Shown here: in pieces, positions 52,263-61,817 of the stretch
Numbering within the stretch: position 1 is the first letter of the stretch
Layout of the letters: each line of letters opens with the position of its first letter
Made by a program: the position numbers and the translations under genes
Source of the DNA: Herbaspirillum sp.
GTDB lineage: Bacteria; Pseudomonadota; Gammaproteobacteria; Burkholderiales; Burkholderiaceae_D
NCBI RefSeq assembly: GCF_017744395.1
Contig: NZ_JAGIBI010000006.1
Span: 399,437-463,436, forward strand
Length of the DNA stretch: 64,000 nt
Direction of reading: 5' to 3'
Notes under the pieces: generated by a model
Database searches by the model: none
The model's input: the letters and a program-made list of their open reading frames with translations, nothing else
Told to the model about the DNA's origin: nothing

Positions 52263-53726
52263 ATGCCGAATACGGAATCGACCGCTGCCGCGCCGCAGGG
52301 CCTGGCCGCGCTGGAAGCGCGCCTGCGCCAGGACCTCGAATGGCTGGCGCTGCCCGGCAAGGCGTGGACGCCGCAGACCGAGCGCGACGGCAGGGCGGTG
52401 GTCGACGTGGCCATCATCGGCGGCGGCCAGGCCGGCATGGCGGCTTCGGTGGCCCTGAGCCACCTGGGCATCCCCAACGTCATTTACGATCGTTCTCCCA
52501 AGGACTTCGAAGGCCCCTGGGCCACTACCGCGCGCATGGAAACGCTGCGCTCGCCCAAGACCCTGACCGGCCCCGCGCTGGGCTTCCCGGCGCTGACCTT
52601 CCGCGCCTGGTTCGAGGCGCAGTTCGGCGCGCAGGCCTGGGAAGAACTGGACAAGATCCCGCGCCTGCAGTGGATGGATTACCTGCGCTGGTTCCGCCGC
52701 GTGATGAACCTGGATGTGCGCAACGAACACCGCGTGCTGGCCGTGCTGCCGCGCGCCGATGGCGTGGTGGAACTCAAGCTGGCCTCGCCGCAGGGCGAAT
52801 CCTCGGTGCTGGCGCGCCGCGTGGTGCTGGCCACCGGCCGCGACGGCCTGGGCGGTCCCTACCTGCCGCCGCTGGTGGACAAGCTGTCGCGCGCACGCTG
52901 GGCGCATTCGTCCGACGTGCTCGATTACGCCACGCTCAAGGGCAAGCGCGTGGGCGTGGTCGGCGGCGGCTCGTCGGCCATGGACAGCGCGGCCACCGCG
53001 CTGGAAGCGGGTGCAGTACGGGTCGACCTGCTGATCCGCCGCAAGGAACTGCCGCGCGTCAACAAGGGCAAGGGTTCGGGCAACCCGGGCCTGGTCAACG
53101 GCCACCAGCACCTGCCGGACGAATGGAAATGGCGCATCCGCCACTACGTCAACGTGCAGCAGGTGCCGCCGCCGTCGGGCAGCACCCGCCGCGTGTCGCG
53201 CTTCGCCAACTCGCGCTTCCTGCTCGGCACCGCCATCAAGGATGTGGCCGTGCAGCCGGACGGCACGCTGCGCCTGGAGACCAACCGCGGCCCGCTGGAT
53301 CTCGACTTCCTGTTCTTCTCCACCGGTTTCCGGATCGACTGGAGCGTGCGTCCCGAATTCGCCGCCATTTCCCAGCACATCCTGACCTGGAACGAGCGCT
53401 ACACGCCGCCGGCCGGCGACGAAGACGCCGAGCTGTCCGATTCGCCTTACCTCGGCCCGGCTTTCGAGTTCCAGGAAAAGACCCCCGGCGCGCTGCCCGG
53501 CCTGGAGCGCGTGCATTGCTTCTGCTATCCGGCCGCGGCCAGCCACGGCACCGTCTCCGGCGACATCCCGGCCATCAGCGACGGCGCCTACCGCCTGGCG
53601 CAGGGCATCGCTTCGCTGCTGTACGGCGAGGATGTGGAATACCATTACCGCAACCTGGAGGCCTACGAAGAACCCGAACTGGTCGGCGACGAGTGGACGC
53701 CGTCGGAATGGGAGTTGCCGGGATGA
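52263..53726 (+). CDS. FAD/NAD(P)-dependent monooxygenase-like oxidoreductase
   Basis: 487 residues. It has two Rossmann motifs: FAD-binding VAIIGGGQAGMAASVAL (about 49-65) and NAD(P)-binding GKRVGVVGGGSSAMDSAA (about 225-242), plus the ATG-type FFSTGFRIDW. This is the layout of flavin-containing (FMO/Baeyer-Villiger-like) monooxygenases acting on N, S or carbonyl groups. It is the first structural gene of the operon and overlaps the permease start (ATGA). AGGGGGAGA precedes the ATG. Confidence 0.9.
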   Translation: MPNTESTAAAPQGLAALEARLRQDLEWLALPGKAWTPQTERDGRAVVDVAIIGGGQAGMAASVALSHLGIPNVIYDRSPKDFEGPWATTARMETLRSPKTLTGPALGFPALTFRAWFEAQFGAQAWEELDKIPRLQWMDYLRWFRRVMNLDVRNEHRVLAVLPRADGVVELKLASPQGESSVLARRVVLATGRDGLGGPYLPPLVDKLSRARWAHSSDVLDYATLKGKRVGVVGGGSSAMDSAATALEAGAVRVDLLIRRKELPRVNKGKGSGNPGLVNGHQHLPDEWKWRIRHYVNVQQVPPPSGSTRRVSRFANSRFLLGTAIKDVAVQPDGTLRLETNRGPLDLDFLFFSTGFRIDWSVRPEFAAISQHILTWNERYTPPAGDEDAELSDSPYLGPAFEFQEKTPGALPGLERVHCFCYPAAASHGTVSGDIPAISDGAYRLAQGIASLLYGEDVEYHYRNLEAYEEPELVGDEWTPSEWELPG

Positions 53727-54697
53727 CCATCGCCATCGCAAAGAGCTTGCTGCAGGCGCTGATGGTGGTGCTGCTGATGACGGTGATCGTCTTCTTCGGC
53801 CTGCACCTGATCGGCAATCCGGTCGATATCCTGATCGGCCAGGACGTCGACCAGGTCGACCGCCTGCGCATCATCAAGGAGCTGGGGCTGGACCAGCCGA
53901 TCTGGCGCCAGTACCTGGCCTTCCTCAACGGCGCGCTGCACGGCAACCTGGGCAACAGCTTCGTCTACAACTCGCCGGCCATCCTGCTGATCTTCCAGCG
54001 CCTGCCGGCCACGCTGGAGCTGGCGTTCGCGGCGCTGATCCTGGCCGTGCTGGTGGGCATCCCGCTGGGCCTGTTCGCCGGCATGAAGCCCAACCATCCG
54101 TTCTCGCGGCTGGTAATGACGAGCAGCATCTTCGGTTTTTCCCTGCCCACGTTCTGGATCGGCCTGATGCTGATCATGGCCTTCTCGGTCACGCTGGGCT
54201 GGCTGCCATCCGGCGGGCGCGGCCAGACCGCCGAACTGTTCGGCATCCAATGGTCGTGGCTGACCTCCGACGGCTGGCGCCACATGATCCTGCCGGCGCT
54301 CAACCTGTCGCTGTTCAAGATTTCGCTGGTGATCCGCCTGACCCGCGCCAACGTGCGCGAGGTGCTGCCGATGGACTACGTCAAGTTCGCCCGCGCCAAG
54401 GGCCTGGCCCCGGCGCGCGTGGTGCTGATGTACGTGCTGCGCAATACGCTGATCCCGCTGGTGACGGTGCTGGGGCTGGAGTTCGGCTCCACCATCGCGT
54501 TCGCGGTGGTGACCGAGAGCATCTTCGCCTGGCCCGGCGCCGGCAAGCTGATCCTGGACAGCATCAACGCATTGGACCGCCCGGTGATCGTGGCTTACCT
54601 GATGGTGATCGTGTGCATGTTCGTCGCCATCAACCTGGTGGTGGACGTGCTCTACAAGATTCTTGACCCGCGCGTGCGGGTGGAGGCGAGGGCATGA
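53723..54697 (+). CDS. Oligopeptide/dipeptide-type ABC permease (DppB-like)
   Basis: This 324-residue permease has six membrane helices. The family start (QALMVVLLMTVIVFFGLHLIGNP), IRLTRANVREVLPMDYVKFARAKGL (EAA loop) and ESIFAWPGAGKLILDSI are visible. It overlaps both neighbours by 4 bp, so translation is coupled. Confidence 0.95.
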   Translation: MTIAIAKSLLQALMVVLLMTVIVFFGLHLIGNPVDILIGQDVDQVDRLRIIKELGLDQPIWRQYLAFLNGALHGNLGNSFVYNSPAILLIFQRLPATLELAFAALILAVLVGIPLGLFAGMKPNHPFSRLVMTSSIFGFSLPTFWIGLMLIMAFSVTLGWLPSGGRGQTAELFGIQWSWLTSDGWRHMILPALNLSLFKISLVIRLTRANVREVLPMDYVKFARAKGLAPARVVLMYVLRNTLIPLVTVLGLEFGSTIAFAVVTESIFAWPGAGKLILDSINALDRPVIVAYLMVIVCMFVAINLVVDVLYKILDPRVRVEARA

Positions 54698-55650
54698 GCG
54701 CGCCGGAACCAATCATGACGCAGGAACAGGTGCGCGCGCGCATCGCTGAACTGTCCGCCTTCACGGCGCCGCGCCGCGAGTCGCCCTGGCGCCGCGTGGT
54801 GCGCCATTTCATCGCCTCGAAGTCGGCCATGCTGGGCCTGGCCGTGGTGCTGCTGCTGGTGATCGCCGCCATCGCCGCGCCCTGGATCACGCCGCAGAAC
54901 CCGTACGACCTGATGCAGCTCGACGTGCTGGATGCGCGCCTGCATCCCGGCACGGCCAACGGCGCCGGCACCTTCACCTATTGGCTGGGCACCGACGGCC
55001 AGGGCCGCGACCTGGTGTCGGCGATCCTGTACGGCCTGCGCATCAGCGTGGGCATCGGCGTCGGTTCGGCGCTGATCGCCGGCATCATCGGCACGCTGGT
55101 GGGCTTGCTGGCGGCTTATGCCGGCGGCAAGGTCGATACGCTCCTGATGCGCCTGGCCGACCTGGTGCTGTCGTTCCCCTCGATCCTGGTGGCGATGCTG
55201 ATCCTGGCCTATGTCGGCAAGGGCATCATGAACGTGATGGTGACGCTGGTGGTGCTGGAGTGGGCCTACTACGCCCGCACCGCGCGCGGCCAGGCGCTGG
55301 TCGAGCGCCAGAAGGAATACGTGGAGGCGGCGCGCGGGCTGAACCTGTCGGCGTGGCGCATCATGGTGCGCCATATCCTGCCCAATTGCCTGCCGCCGCT
55401 GATCGTGATCGGCACGCTGCAGGTGGCGCGCGCGATCACGCTGGAGGCGACCTTGTCCTTCCTCGGCCTGGGCGTGCCCATTACCGAACCGTCGCTGGGC
55501 CTGCTGATTTCCAACGGCTACCAATACATGCTGTCGGGCGAATACTGGATCAGCTTCTATCCCGGCATCACGCTCTTGGTGGTGATCGTGGCCATCAACC
55601 TGGTAGGCGACCGCCTGCGCGACATCCTGAATCCGAGGTGGCAGAAGTGA
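54694..55650 (+). CDS. Oligopeptide/dipeptide-type ABC permease (DppC-like)
   Basis: 318 residues. An N-terminal cytoplasmic segment precedes six helices. FTYWLGTDGQGRDLVSAILYGLRISV and the EAA loop EAARGLNLSAWRIMVRHILPNCLPPL match the DppC/OppC type. It pairs with the preceding permease. Both ends overlap neighbouring genes by 4 bp. Confidence 0.95.
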   Translation: MSAPEPIMTQEQVRARIAELSAFTAPRRESPWRRVVRHFIASKSAMLGLAVVLLLVIAAIAAPWITPQNPYDLMQLDVLDARLHPGTANGAGTFTYWLGTDGQGRDLVSAILYGLRISVGIGVGSALIAGIIGTLVGLLAAYAGGKVDTLLMRLADLVLSFPSILVAMLILAYVGKGIMNVMVTLVVLEWAYYARTARGQALVERQKEYVEAARGLNLSAWRIMVRHILPNCLPPLIVIGTLQVARAITLEATLSFLGLGVPITEPSLGLLISNGYQYMLSGEYWISFYPGITLLVVIVAINLVGDRLRDILNPRWQK

Positions 55651-56651
55651 GCGCGCCGAACCTTCCCCCTACATTGGAAGTGCGCAAGCTGCGCACCCAT
55701 TTCTTCACTCCCGACGGCGTGCTGCCGGCGGTGGACGATGTTTCGCTGTCGGTCGGCCGCGGCCGCATCCTCGGCCTGGTGGGCGAATCCGGCTCGGGCA
55801 AGAGCGTCACCGGCTTCTCCATCCTCGGCATGGTCGATGCGCCGGGCCGCATCGTCGGCGGCGAGATCCTGTTCCAGGGGCGCGACCTGGTGCAGATGAG
55901 CCGTACCGAATTGCGCGAGCTGCAGGGCAACCGCATCGCCATGATCTTCCAGGACCCGATGATGACGCTCAACCCGGTGTTGAAGGTCGAAGCGCAGATG
56001 GTCGATGCCGTGCTGGCGCACAGCAAGGTCGGCCGCCAGGCCGCGCGCGAACTGGCGCGCGACACGCTGGGCATGATGGGCATCGCCAGCCCGGAAGAAC
56101 GCTTGCAGGCGTATCCGCACCAGTTGTCCGGCGGCATGCGCCAGCGCGTGGCGATCGCCATCGCGCTGCTGCACAAGCCCGACCTGATCATCGCCGACGA
56201 ACCGACCACGGCGCTGGACGTCACCATCCAGGCGCAGATCCTGTCGGAAGTGCAGAAGCTGGCGCGCCAGCATGGCACCTCGCTGATCTGGATCACCCAC
56301 GACCTGTCGGTGGTGGCCGGCCTGGCCGACGAAGTGGCGGTGATGTACGCCGGACGCATCGTCGAGCAGGGCGCGGTCGATGCCGTGCTGGATGCGCCGC
56401 TGCATCCCTACACGCAAGGCCTGATCGGCAGCCTGCCCAGCAACAACCGGCGCGGCAGCCGCCTGCGCCAGATCCCGGGGATGACGCCCAACCTGCTGCA
56501 CCTGCCGCCGACCTGCGCCTTCGCCGCGCGCTGCGAGCGGGTCAGCCAGCAATGCCTGACGGCGCCCGCGCTGAGCGAGCCGCTGGCCGGCCGCCTGGTG
56601 CGCTGCTTCCATCCGGCGCAATATGAATCGAAGGTGCCTCAACATGCATGA
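55647..56651 (+). CDS. Oligopeptide-type ABC ATPase (DppD-like)
   Basis: 334 residues from GTG 55647, which overlaps the previous TGA. Walker A GESGSGKS, Q-loop FQDPMMTLNP, signature LSGGMRQRVAIA and Walker B LIIADEPTTALD are present. The C-terminal tail CAFAARCERVSQQC resembles the Cys-rich oligopeptide-transporter C-domain, which can hold an iron-sulfur cluster in homologues. Confidence 0.95.
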   Translation: MSAPNLPPTLEVRKLRTHFFTPDGVLPAVDDVSLSVGRGRILGLVGESGSGKSVTGFSILGMVDAPGRIVGGEILFQGRDLVQMSRTELRELQGNRIAMIFQDPMMTLNPVLKVEAQMVDAVLAHSKVGRQAARELARDTLGMMGIASPEERLQAYPHQLSGGMRQRVAIAIALLHKPDLIIADEPTTALDVTIQAQILSEVQKLARQHGTSLIWITHDLSVVAGLADEVAVMYAGRIVEQGAVDAVLDAPLHPYTQGLIGSLPSNNRRGSRLRQIPGMTPNLLHLPPTCAFAARCERVSQQCLTAPALSEPLAGRLVRCFHPAQYESKVPQHA

Positions 56652-57660
56652 TGTGCAACACAAGGCCGTTCCCATCATCGAAACGCGCGGCGTCAGCAAG
56701 CGCTTCGGCGAACGCCGCGACGGCTGGCTGGCGCGCCAGTTGCAGCAGCGCGGCTGGACGCGCGCGCCGGCCGTCACGCGCGCGCTGGACAACGTCGACC
56801 TCAAGGTCATGCCGGGCGAAGTGGTGGGGCTGGTGGGCGAGTCCGGCTGCGGCAAGTCGACGCTGGGCCGCATCGCCTGCGGCCTGCTCGATCCATCCGA
56901 CGGCCAGGCGCTGGTCGGCGGGCGCGACCGCGCCGCGCTCACCGGCGCCGAGCGCGAGGCGGCCCGGCTGGATGTGCAGATGATCTTCCAGAACCCCTAC
57001 GCCAGCCTCAACCCGCGCCTGCGCATCGACCAGATCGTCGGCGAGGCGGCGCAGGTCAACGGCAAGGTCGAGGGCGACCTGGACGACTACGTGTGCCGCC
57101 AGCTGCTGCGCGCCGGCCTCGATCCGGCGCTGCGCGACCGCTATCCGCACCAGTTCTCCGGCGGCCAGCGCCAGCGCATCGGCATCGCCCGCGCACTGGC
57201 GGTGCAGCCGCGCATGCTGGTGTGCGACGAGGCGGTGGCGGCGCTGGACGTATCGATCCAGGCGCAGATCCTGAACCTGTTCGCCGACCTGCGCGAGCAG
57301 CTCGGCCTGACCTACCTGTTCATCAGCCACGACCTGGGCGTGGTGGAGCACGTCTCCGACCGCGTGGTGATCATGTACCTGGGGCGGGTGGTGGAGAGTG
57401 CGCCGGTGCAGGAGCTGTTCGGCCATGCCAACCATCCCTACACCCAGGCGCTGCTGGCCGAAGTACCGCGCCTGTCGGCGCGCAAGAAGGAGTTCACGGC
57501 GATCAAGGGCGAGATTCCCAGCCCGCTGAACCCGCCTTCCGGCTGCCACTTCAACCCGCGCTGCCCGTACGCCACGCAGCGCTGCCGCGAAGAGGCGCCG
57601 GCGCTGAAGGAAATCGCGCCGGGGCACATGAGCGCCTGCCATTTGAATGACGAGACCTGA
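56644..57660 (+). CDS. Oligopeptide-type ABC ATPase (DppF-like)
   Basis: 338 residues. Walker A GESGCGKST, signature FSGGQRQRIGIA, Walker B MLVCDEAVAALD and the Cys-containing C-terminus (CHFNPRCPYATQRC) are visible. An insert near the N-terminus (RRDGWLARQLQQRGWTRAP) is longer than in typical DppF. It overlaps the DppD-like gene by 8 bp. Confidence 0.95.
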   Translation: MHDVQHKAVPIIETRGVSKRFGERRDGWLARQLQQRGWTRAPAVTRALDNVDLKVMPGEVVGLVGESGCGKSTLGRIACGLLDPSDGQALVGGRDRAALTGAEREAARLDVQMIFQNPYASLNPRLRIDQIVGEAAQVNGKVEGDLDDYVCRQLLRAGLDPALRDRYPHQFSGGQRQRIGIARALAVQPRMLVCDEAVAALDVSIQAQILNLFADLREQLGLTYLFISHDLGVVEHVSDRVVIMYLGRVVESAPVQELFGHANHPYTQALLAEVPRLSARKKEFTAIKGEIPSPLNPPSGCHFNPRCPYATQRCREEAPALKEIAPGHMSACHLNDET

Positions 57661-57734
57661 ATACGTATTACCGCAGCAAGAAACAAAGAATCGCCGATTG
57701 CTTTCAACCTGACCAGAAACAGAGGAAACAGCAC

Positions 57735-59321
57735 ATGAAGAAAACGCTCCTGACCCGCCTGCTGGCGGTCGCCCTGACCGGCGTGGCACTGGCTTCGGCC
57801 GCCGACGCCGCCCGCGCGCAGAACCTCAACATCGCCTTCGCCGATCCGCTGTCCTCGCTGGATCCGCAACTGAACAACCACGCCGGCGACCGCTCGGTGG
57901 ACCTGCATTTCTGGGACCTGCTGGTCGAGAACAACTACAACAAGCTGCAGCCCGGCCTGGCCGTGTCGTGGAAGAACATCGACCCCAAGACCTGGGAGTT
58001 CAAGCTGCGCCCCAACGTCAAGTGGCAGGACGGCAAGCCGTTCACCGCCGAGGACGTGATCTTCTCCTACCAGCGCGCGCGCAGCGTGCCGGGCAGCGTG
58101 GCGACCTTCGCCGGCTACCTGCGCACGGTGGAGTCAGTCACCGCCAAGGACCCGCTGACGCTGGTGATCAAGACCAACATCCCCAACCCCGACCTGCCGC
58201 TGAACCTGGCGTCGGTGCATATCGTCAGCAAGCACGTGGGTGAGAAGTCCTCCACCGAGAACTACAACAGCGGCGCCGCCGTGGTCGGCACCGGCCCCTA
58301 CAAGTTCGTCTCCTACACCCCGGGCGACCGCGTGGTGATGCAGCGCAACGACGGCTACTGGGGCGGCAAGGCACTGTGGGAGAAGGTCAACTACCGCTAC
58401 ATCAACAACGCCGCCGCGCGCACCGCGGCGCTGCTGTCGGGCGACGTGGACGTGATCGACAAGGTGTCGGTGTCCGACATCGCCAAGCTCAAGCAGTCGC
58501 CCAACGTCACGGTCTATCCGTACAACGGCCTGCGGGTGCTGCTGATCCAGCCGACCTTCCATGAAGGCCCGAGCCCGTACATCACCGACAACGCCGGCAA
58601 GCAACTGGACAAGAACCCGCTCTTGGACGTGCGCGTGCGCCGCGCCATGTCGCTGGCGATCAACCGCAAGGCGCTGATCGACCGCATCCTGCAGGGCGCG
58701 GCCACCGAGGCCAACCAGTGGATGCCGTCCGACACCTTCGGCTACAACCCGGAGATCAAGAACATCCCGTTCGACGCCGCCCAGGCCAAGAAGCTGCTGG
58801 CCGACGCCGGCTTCCCGGAAGGCTTCAAGCTGACCATCCACGTGCCTAACGACCGCTACCCGCAAGCGCCGGAAACCATGCAGGCGGTGGCGCAGTTCTG
58901 GACCCGCATCGGTATCAAGACCCAGGTCGAGGTATTGCCGTGGGCCTCGTACTCCTCGCGCGCCAACAAGAACGAGTTCGCGGTATCGGTACTGGCATGG
59001 GGCAACGGCACCGGCGAAGCCAGCTACGCGCTGGTCAACGTGCTGGGCACGGTCGACGCCAAGAAGGGCATCGGCGCTTCCAACTGGAACCACTACAGCA
59101 ACCCGGCCGTGGACCGTGCGCTGGCCGACTCCACCGCCGAGTTTGACGCCGCCAAGCGCGAAGCCATCCTGCGCGCCTCGGCCAAGGTGGTGTCGGACGA
59201 TGTGGGCGTGATCCCGCTGTACCACTACCAGAACATCTGGGCCGCCAAGAAGGGCCTGAAGGTGACGCCGGTCAGCAGCGACCGCACCACCGCCATGATG
59301 GTCACCCAGGAAAAGAAGTAA
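57735..59321 (+). CDS. Periplasmic solute-binding protein (family 5)
   Basis: 528 residues. Signal peptide MKKTLLTRLLAVALTGVALASAADAARA. WEFKLRPNVKWQDGKPFTAEDVIFSYQRA is the SBP family 5 signature region, with YNNAAARTAALLSGDVDVID-type features following. Members bind peptides, opines, nickel chelates or glutathione; the ligand here is not evident. AGAGGAAA precedes the ATG. I recall this protein type as part of a co-occurring set with CMD-fold and luciferase-like enzymes (KPN_01854-like family). Confidence 0.94.
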   Translation: MKKTLLTRLLAVALTGVALASAADAARAQNLNIAFADPLSSLDPQLNNHAGDRSVDLHFWDLLVENNYNKLQPGLAVSWKNIDPKTWEFKLRPNVKWQDGKPFTAEDVIFSYQRARSVPGSVATFAGYLRTVESVTAKDPLTLVIKTNIPNPDLPLNLASVHIVSKHVGEKSSTENYNSGAAVVGTGPYKFVSYTPGDRVVMQRNDGYWGGKALWEKVNYRYINNAAARTAALLSGDVDVIDKVSVSDIAKLKQSPNVTVYPYNGLRVLLIQPTFHEGPSPYITDNAGKQLDKNPLLDVRVRRAMSLAINRKALIDRILQGAATEANQWMPSDTFGYNPEIKNIPFDAAQAKKLLADAGFPEGFKLTIHVPNDRYPQAPETMQAVAQFWTRIGIKTQVEVLPWASYSSRANKNEFAVSVLAWGNGTGEASYALVNVLGTVDAKKGIGASNWNHYSNPAVDRALADSTAEFDAAKREAILRASAKVVSDDVGVIPLYHYQNIWAAKKGLKVTPVSSDRTTAMMVTQEKK

Positions 59322-59325
59322 GGCC

Positions 59326-60648
59326 ATGCCGGACTTCTCGATCGCCGTCACCCCGGCCGACGACCTGGTCGACGTGCCGCGCCGCATCGTCGTGCGCGGC
59401 GCGGCGCCGGGCGAAACGGTGCGGGTCTCGACATCGACCGTGCGCAACGGCGCCGAGTGGGCCAGCAGCGCCTGCTTCGTCGCCGACGCGCAGGGCGAGG
59501 CCGACCTCGCGATGAGCCCCGCCATTGATGGTGACGACTACGGCGACTACCGCGGTATCGACGCGATGGGTTTGCTGTGGTCGCAAAAGCCGCTGCAGGC
59601 GGGCAAGCGCGACAACTTCCACGCCGATGTCACGGCGCCGCTGGTCACCGTCATCAAGGCCAGCGGCACGCAGGGCACGGCCGGCGCCGAGCTGGTGCAG
59701 CGCCTGGCGGCGGCGGGAGTGACACGGCGCGAAGTGCGCGAGCAAGGCCTGGTCGGCACGCTGTTTTTGCCGGCCACGCCCGGCCCGCATCCGGCGGTGA
59801 TGATCGTCAACGGCTCGGGCGGCGGCATCAACGAGCCGCGCGCGGCGCTGTATGCCTCGCGCGGTTATGCGGCGTTCGCGCTGGCGTATTTCAAGGCGCC
59901 GGGCCTGTCCGACTACATCTCCAACACGCCGCTGGAATACTTCGAGCGCGGCCTCGACTGGCTGCGCGCCGAGGTGCAGCCGCAGGACGGCTTCGTCGCC
60001 ATCAGCGGCCAGTCGCGCGGCGGCGAGCTGGTGCTGCTGCTGGGTGCGACCTTCCCTCAGAAGGTGTCGGCGGTGCTGGCCTACGTGCCCAGCGCGCTGG
60101 TGCACAGCGGCCAGAACGCGGCCGATCCGGTGGTGGGCAGGGAAGGGCCGACCTGGCTCTTGCGCGGCCAGCCCTTGCCGCACCAGTGGGAAGGCAACCG
60201 CACCGCCAGCTGGAAGCCCTTCGACGAAGGCCCGTCGCCGCATCGCCACGAACTGGCGATGCTGACCGCGCTGCAGGATGAGGAAGCCGTGGCGCGCGCC
60301 CGCATCCCGGTGGAATGCATCCGGGCGCCGGTGCTGCTGCTGTCGGCCACCGACGACGGCTCCTGGCCTTCCAGCGTGTATTGCCGCATGGTCAGCGACA
60401 AGCTGGCCGAGGTGAAGCATGCCTGGCCGGTGGTGTGGCGCGACTATGCCAACGCCGGGCATTCGATCCTGTTCCCGTTCGTGCCGACCACCCAGACGAC
60501 CTACGCGCACCCGGTCTCGGGCCGCATCAGCACCGGCGGCGGCGAACCCGCGGCCAATGCCCGCGCCGACCTCGATTCATGGCAGCACGCGCAGCGCTTC
60601 CTGCGCGATGCCGTCTCCCAACACCAGCTCCGAAAGGAAAACCCATGA
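59326..60648 (+). CDS. BAAT/acyl-CoA thioesterase-like alpha/beta hydrolase
   Basis: 440 residues. An N-terminal beta domain (residues 1-130, VDVPRRIVVRGAAPGETVRVS) and a C-terminal alpha/beta hydrolase domain match the bile-acid-CoA:amino acid acyltransferase/acyl-CoA thioesterase fold. The nucleophile elbow is GQSRGGEL (about 228-235); the later Asp (ATDDGSWPS) and His (NAGHSILFPF) complete a triad. It probably cleaves an ester, thioester or amide of the imported compound. It overlaps the next gene by 4 bp. Confidence 0.85.
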   Translation: MPDFSIAVTPADDLVDVPRRIVVRGAAPGETVRVSTSTVRNGAEWASSACFVADAQGEADLAMSPAIDGDDYGDYRGIDAMGLLWSQKPLQAGKRDNFHADVTAPLVTVIKASGTQGTAGAELVQRLAAAGVTRREVREQGLVGTLFLPATPGPHPAVMIVNGSGGGINEPRAALYASRGYAAFALAYFKAPGLSDYISNTPLEYFERGLDWLRAEVQPQDGFVAISGQSRGGELVLLLGATFPQKVSAVLAYVPSALVHSGQNAADPVVGREGPTWLLRGQPLPHQWEGNRTASWKPFDEGPSPHRHELAMLTALQDEEAVARARIPVECIRAPVLLLSATDDGSWPSSVYCRMVSDKLAEVKHAWPVVWRDYANAGHSILFPFVPTTQTTYAHPVSGRISTGGGEPAANARADLDSWQHAQRFLRDAVSQHQLRKENP

Positions 60649-61169
60649 GCACTCCCGTCTACGACATCGGCCACGATGTCATCGACCAGCTGGCCGGCCT
60701 GGAACCCGGCAGTCCGCTGTATGCACTGCGCCACCAGCGCGACAAGGTCGCCGCCGCCAGCCAGGGCAGCTACGACACCCTGTTCGATCCCGCGCTGGAA
60801 GGCATCGGTCTGGACGAGCGCCTGCTGGTCGCGCTGTACGCCTGCCGCCTGGCCGGCGCCGCCGACCTGGCCGGGCACTACCGCGCGCGCCTGCAGGCGC
60901 TGCCTGCCGACGCGGCGCAACTGGCCGCCGCCGACAGCGGCGAGCCGGAGCAACTCCCGGAAGGCCGCCTGCGCGCCATGCTGGTATTCACCCGCGCGCT
61001 GACCCAGCGCCCGGTGGAAGGCGACAAGGCCGCCATCGGGAAACTGCCCGCCGCCGGCATCAGCACGCCGGCCGTGGTGGCGCTGTCGCAACTGATCGCA
61101 TTCATCTCCTACCAGCTGCGCGTGATCGCCGGGCTGAAGGCGATGAAGGCCGCCGCAGCAGTCAACTGA
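60645..61169 (+). CDS. CMD-domain protein, AhpD-fold partner
   Basis: 174 residues. A helical carboxymuconolactone-decarboxylase-like domain; LDERLLVALYACRLAGAADLAGHYRARL retains the helix that normally carries the redox motif but has no CxxC. It resembles the Avi_7170-type CMD proteins (from memory), which occur next to a peroxidase-like CMD protein, as here. Probably a non-redox partner subunit. Confidence 0.82.
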   Translation: MSTPVYDIGHDVIDQLAGLEPGSPLYALRHQRDKVAAASQGSYDTLFDPALEGIGLDERLLVALYACRLAGAADLAGHYRARLQALPADAAQLAAADSGEPEQLPEGRLRAMLVFTRALTQRPVEGDKAAIGKLPAAGISTPAVVALSQLIAFISYQLRVIAGLKAMKAAAAVN

Positions 61170-61183
61170 GGAAGGAAACCGAC

Positions 61184-61786
61184 ATGAGCAACGTCATCAA
61201 ATCGCACGGCTTCACCAACGAATCGCTGGACTGGGATGCCTGGCTGGACGTGGTCGCGCTGGAAGACGCCAGCGAAGACCAGATCAAGGTGCTGGAAGAG
61301 AGCAACCCGAAAGCCAAGACCTCGGACTACTACCTGTTCCTGGCGCACCAGCCGGACATCCTGCGCCAGCGCTCGGCCGCCTTCAACGCCATCATGTACG
61401 CGCCGGGCGGCATGTCGCGCGCCGAGCGCGAGCTGGGTTCGCTGGTGGTCTCGCGCATCAACGGCTGCGTGTATTGCGCGTCGGTGCATGCGCAGCGCTT
61501 CGAGCAACTGGCCAAGCGCAACGACACGGTGCAGCAGGTATTCGACAACCCCTACGGCGCGGGCATCGACGCGCGCGAGAAGGCCATCGCCAAGTTCTCG
61601 GCCGAGCTGACCGAACAGCCGGACGCGGTCGACGCGGCCAAGATCCAGGCCTTGAAGGACGCCGGCCTGAACGACCTGGAAGTGCTGGACCTGATCCACT
61701 CGATCGCCATCTTCGCCTGGGCCAACCGCCTGATGCTGAACCTGGGCGAGCCGGTGTTCCCGGACGGCAGCAAGGCCGAAGCCTGA
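61184..61786 (+). CDS. Alkylhydroperoxidase (AhpD)-domain protein
   Basis: 200 residues. The active-site segment is RINGCVYCASVHAQRF, the CxxC...H motif of AhpD-type peroxidases and disulfide reductases. This is the redox-competent member of the CMD pair. AGGAAGGAAA precedes the ATG. In AhpD the dithiol is recycled by a lipoyl protein, which makes the next gene (lipoyl carrier) significant. Confidence 0.9.
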   Translation: MSNVIKSHGFTNESLDWDAWLDVVALEDASEDQIKVLEESNPKAKTSDYYLFLAHQPDILRQRSAAFNAIMYAPGGMSRAERELGSLVVSRINGCVYCASVHAQRFEQLAKRNDTVQQVFDNPYGAGIDAREKAIAKFSAELTEQPDAVDAAKIQALKDAGLNDLEVLDLIHSIAIFAWANRLMLNLGEPVFPDGSKAEA

Positions 61787-61817
61787 TCTACCCTCATTAC
61801 AAGCAAAAGGAGACACC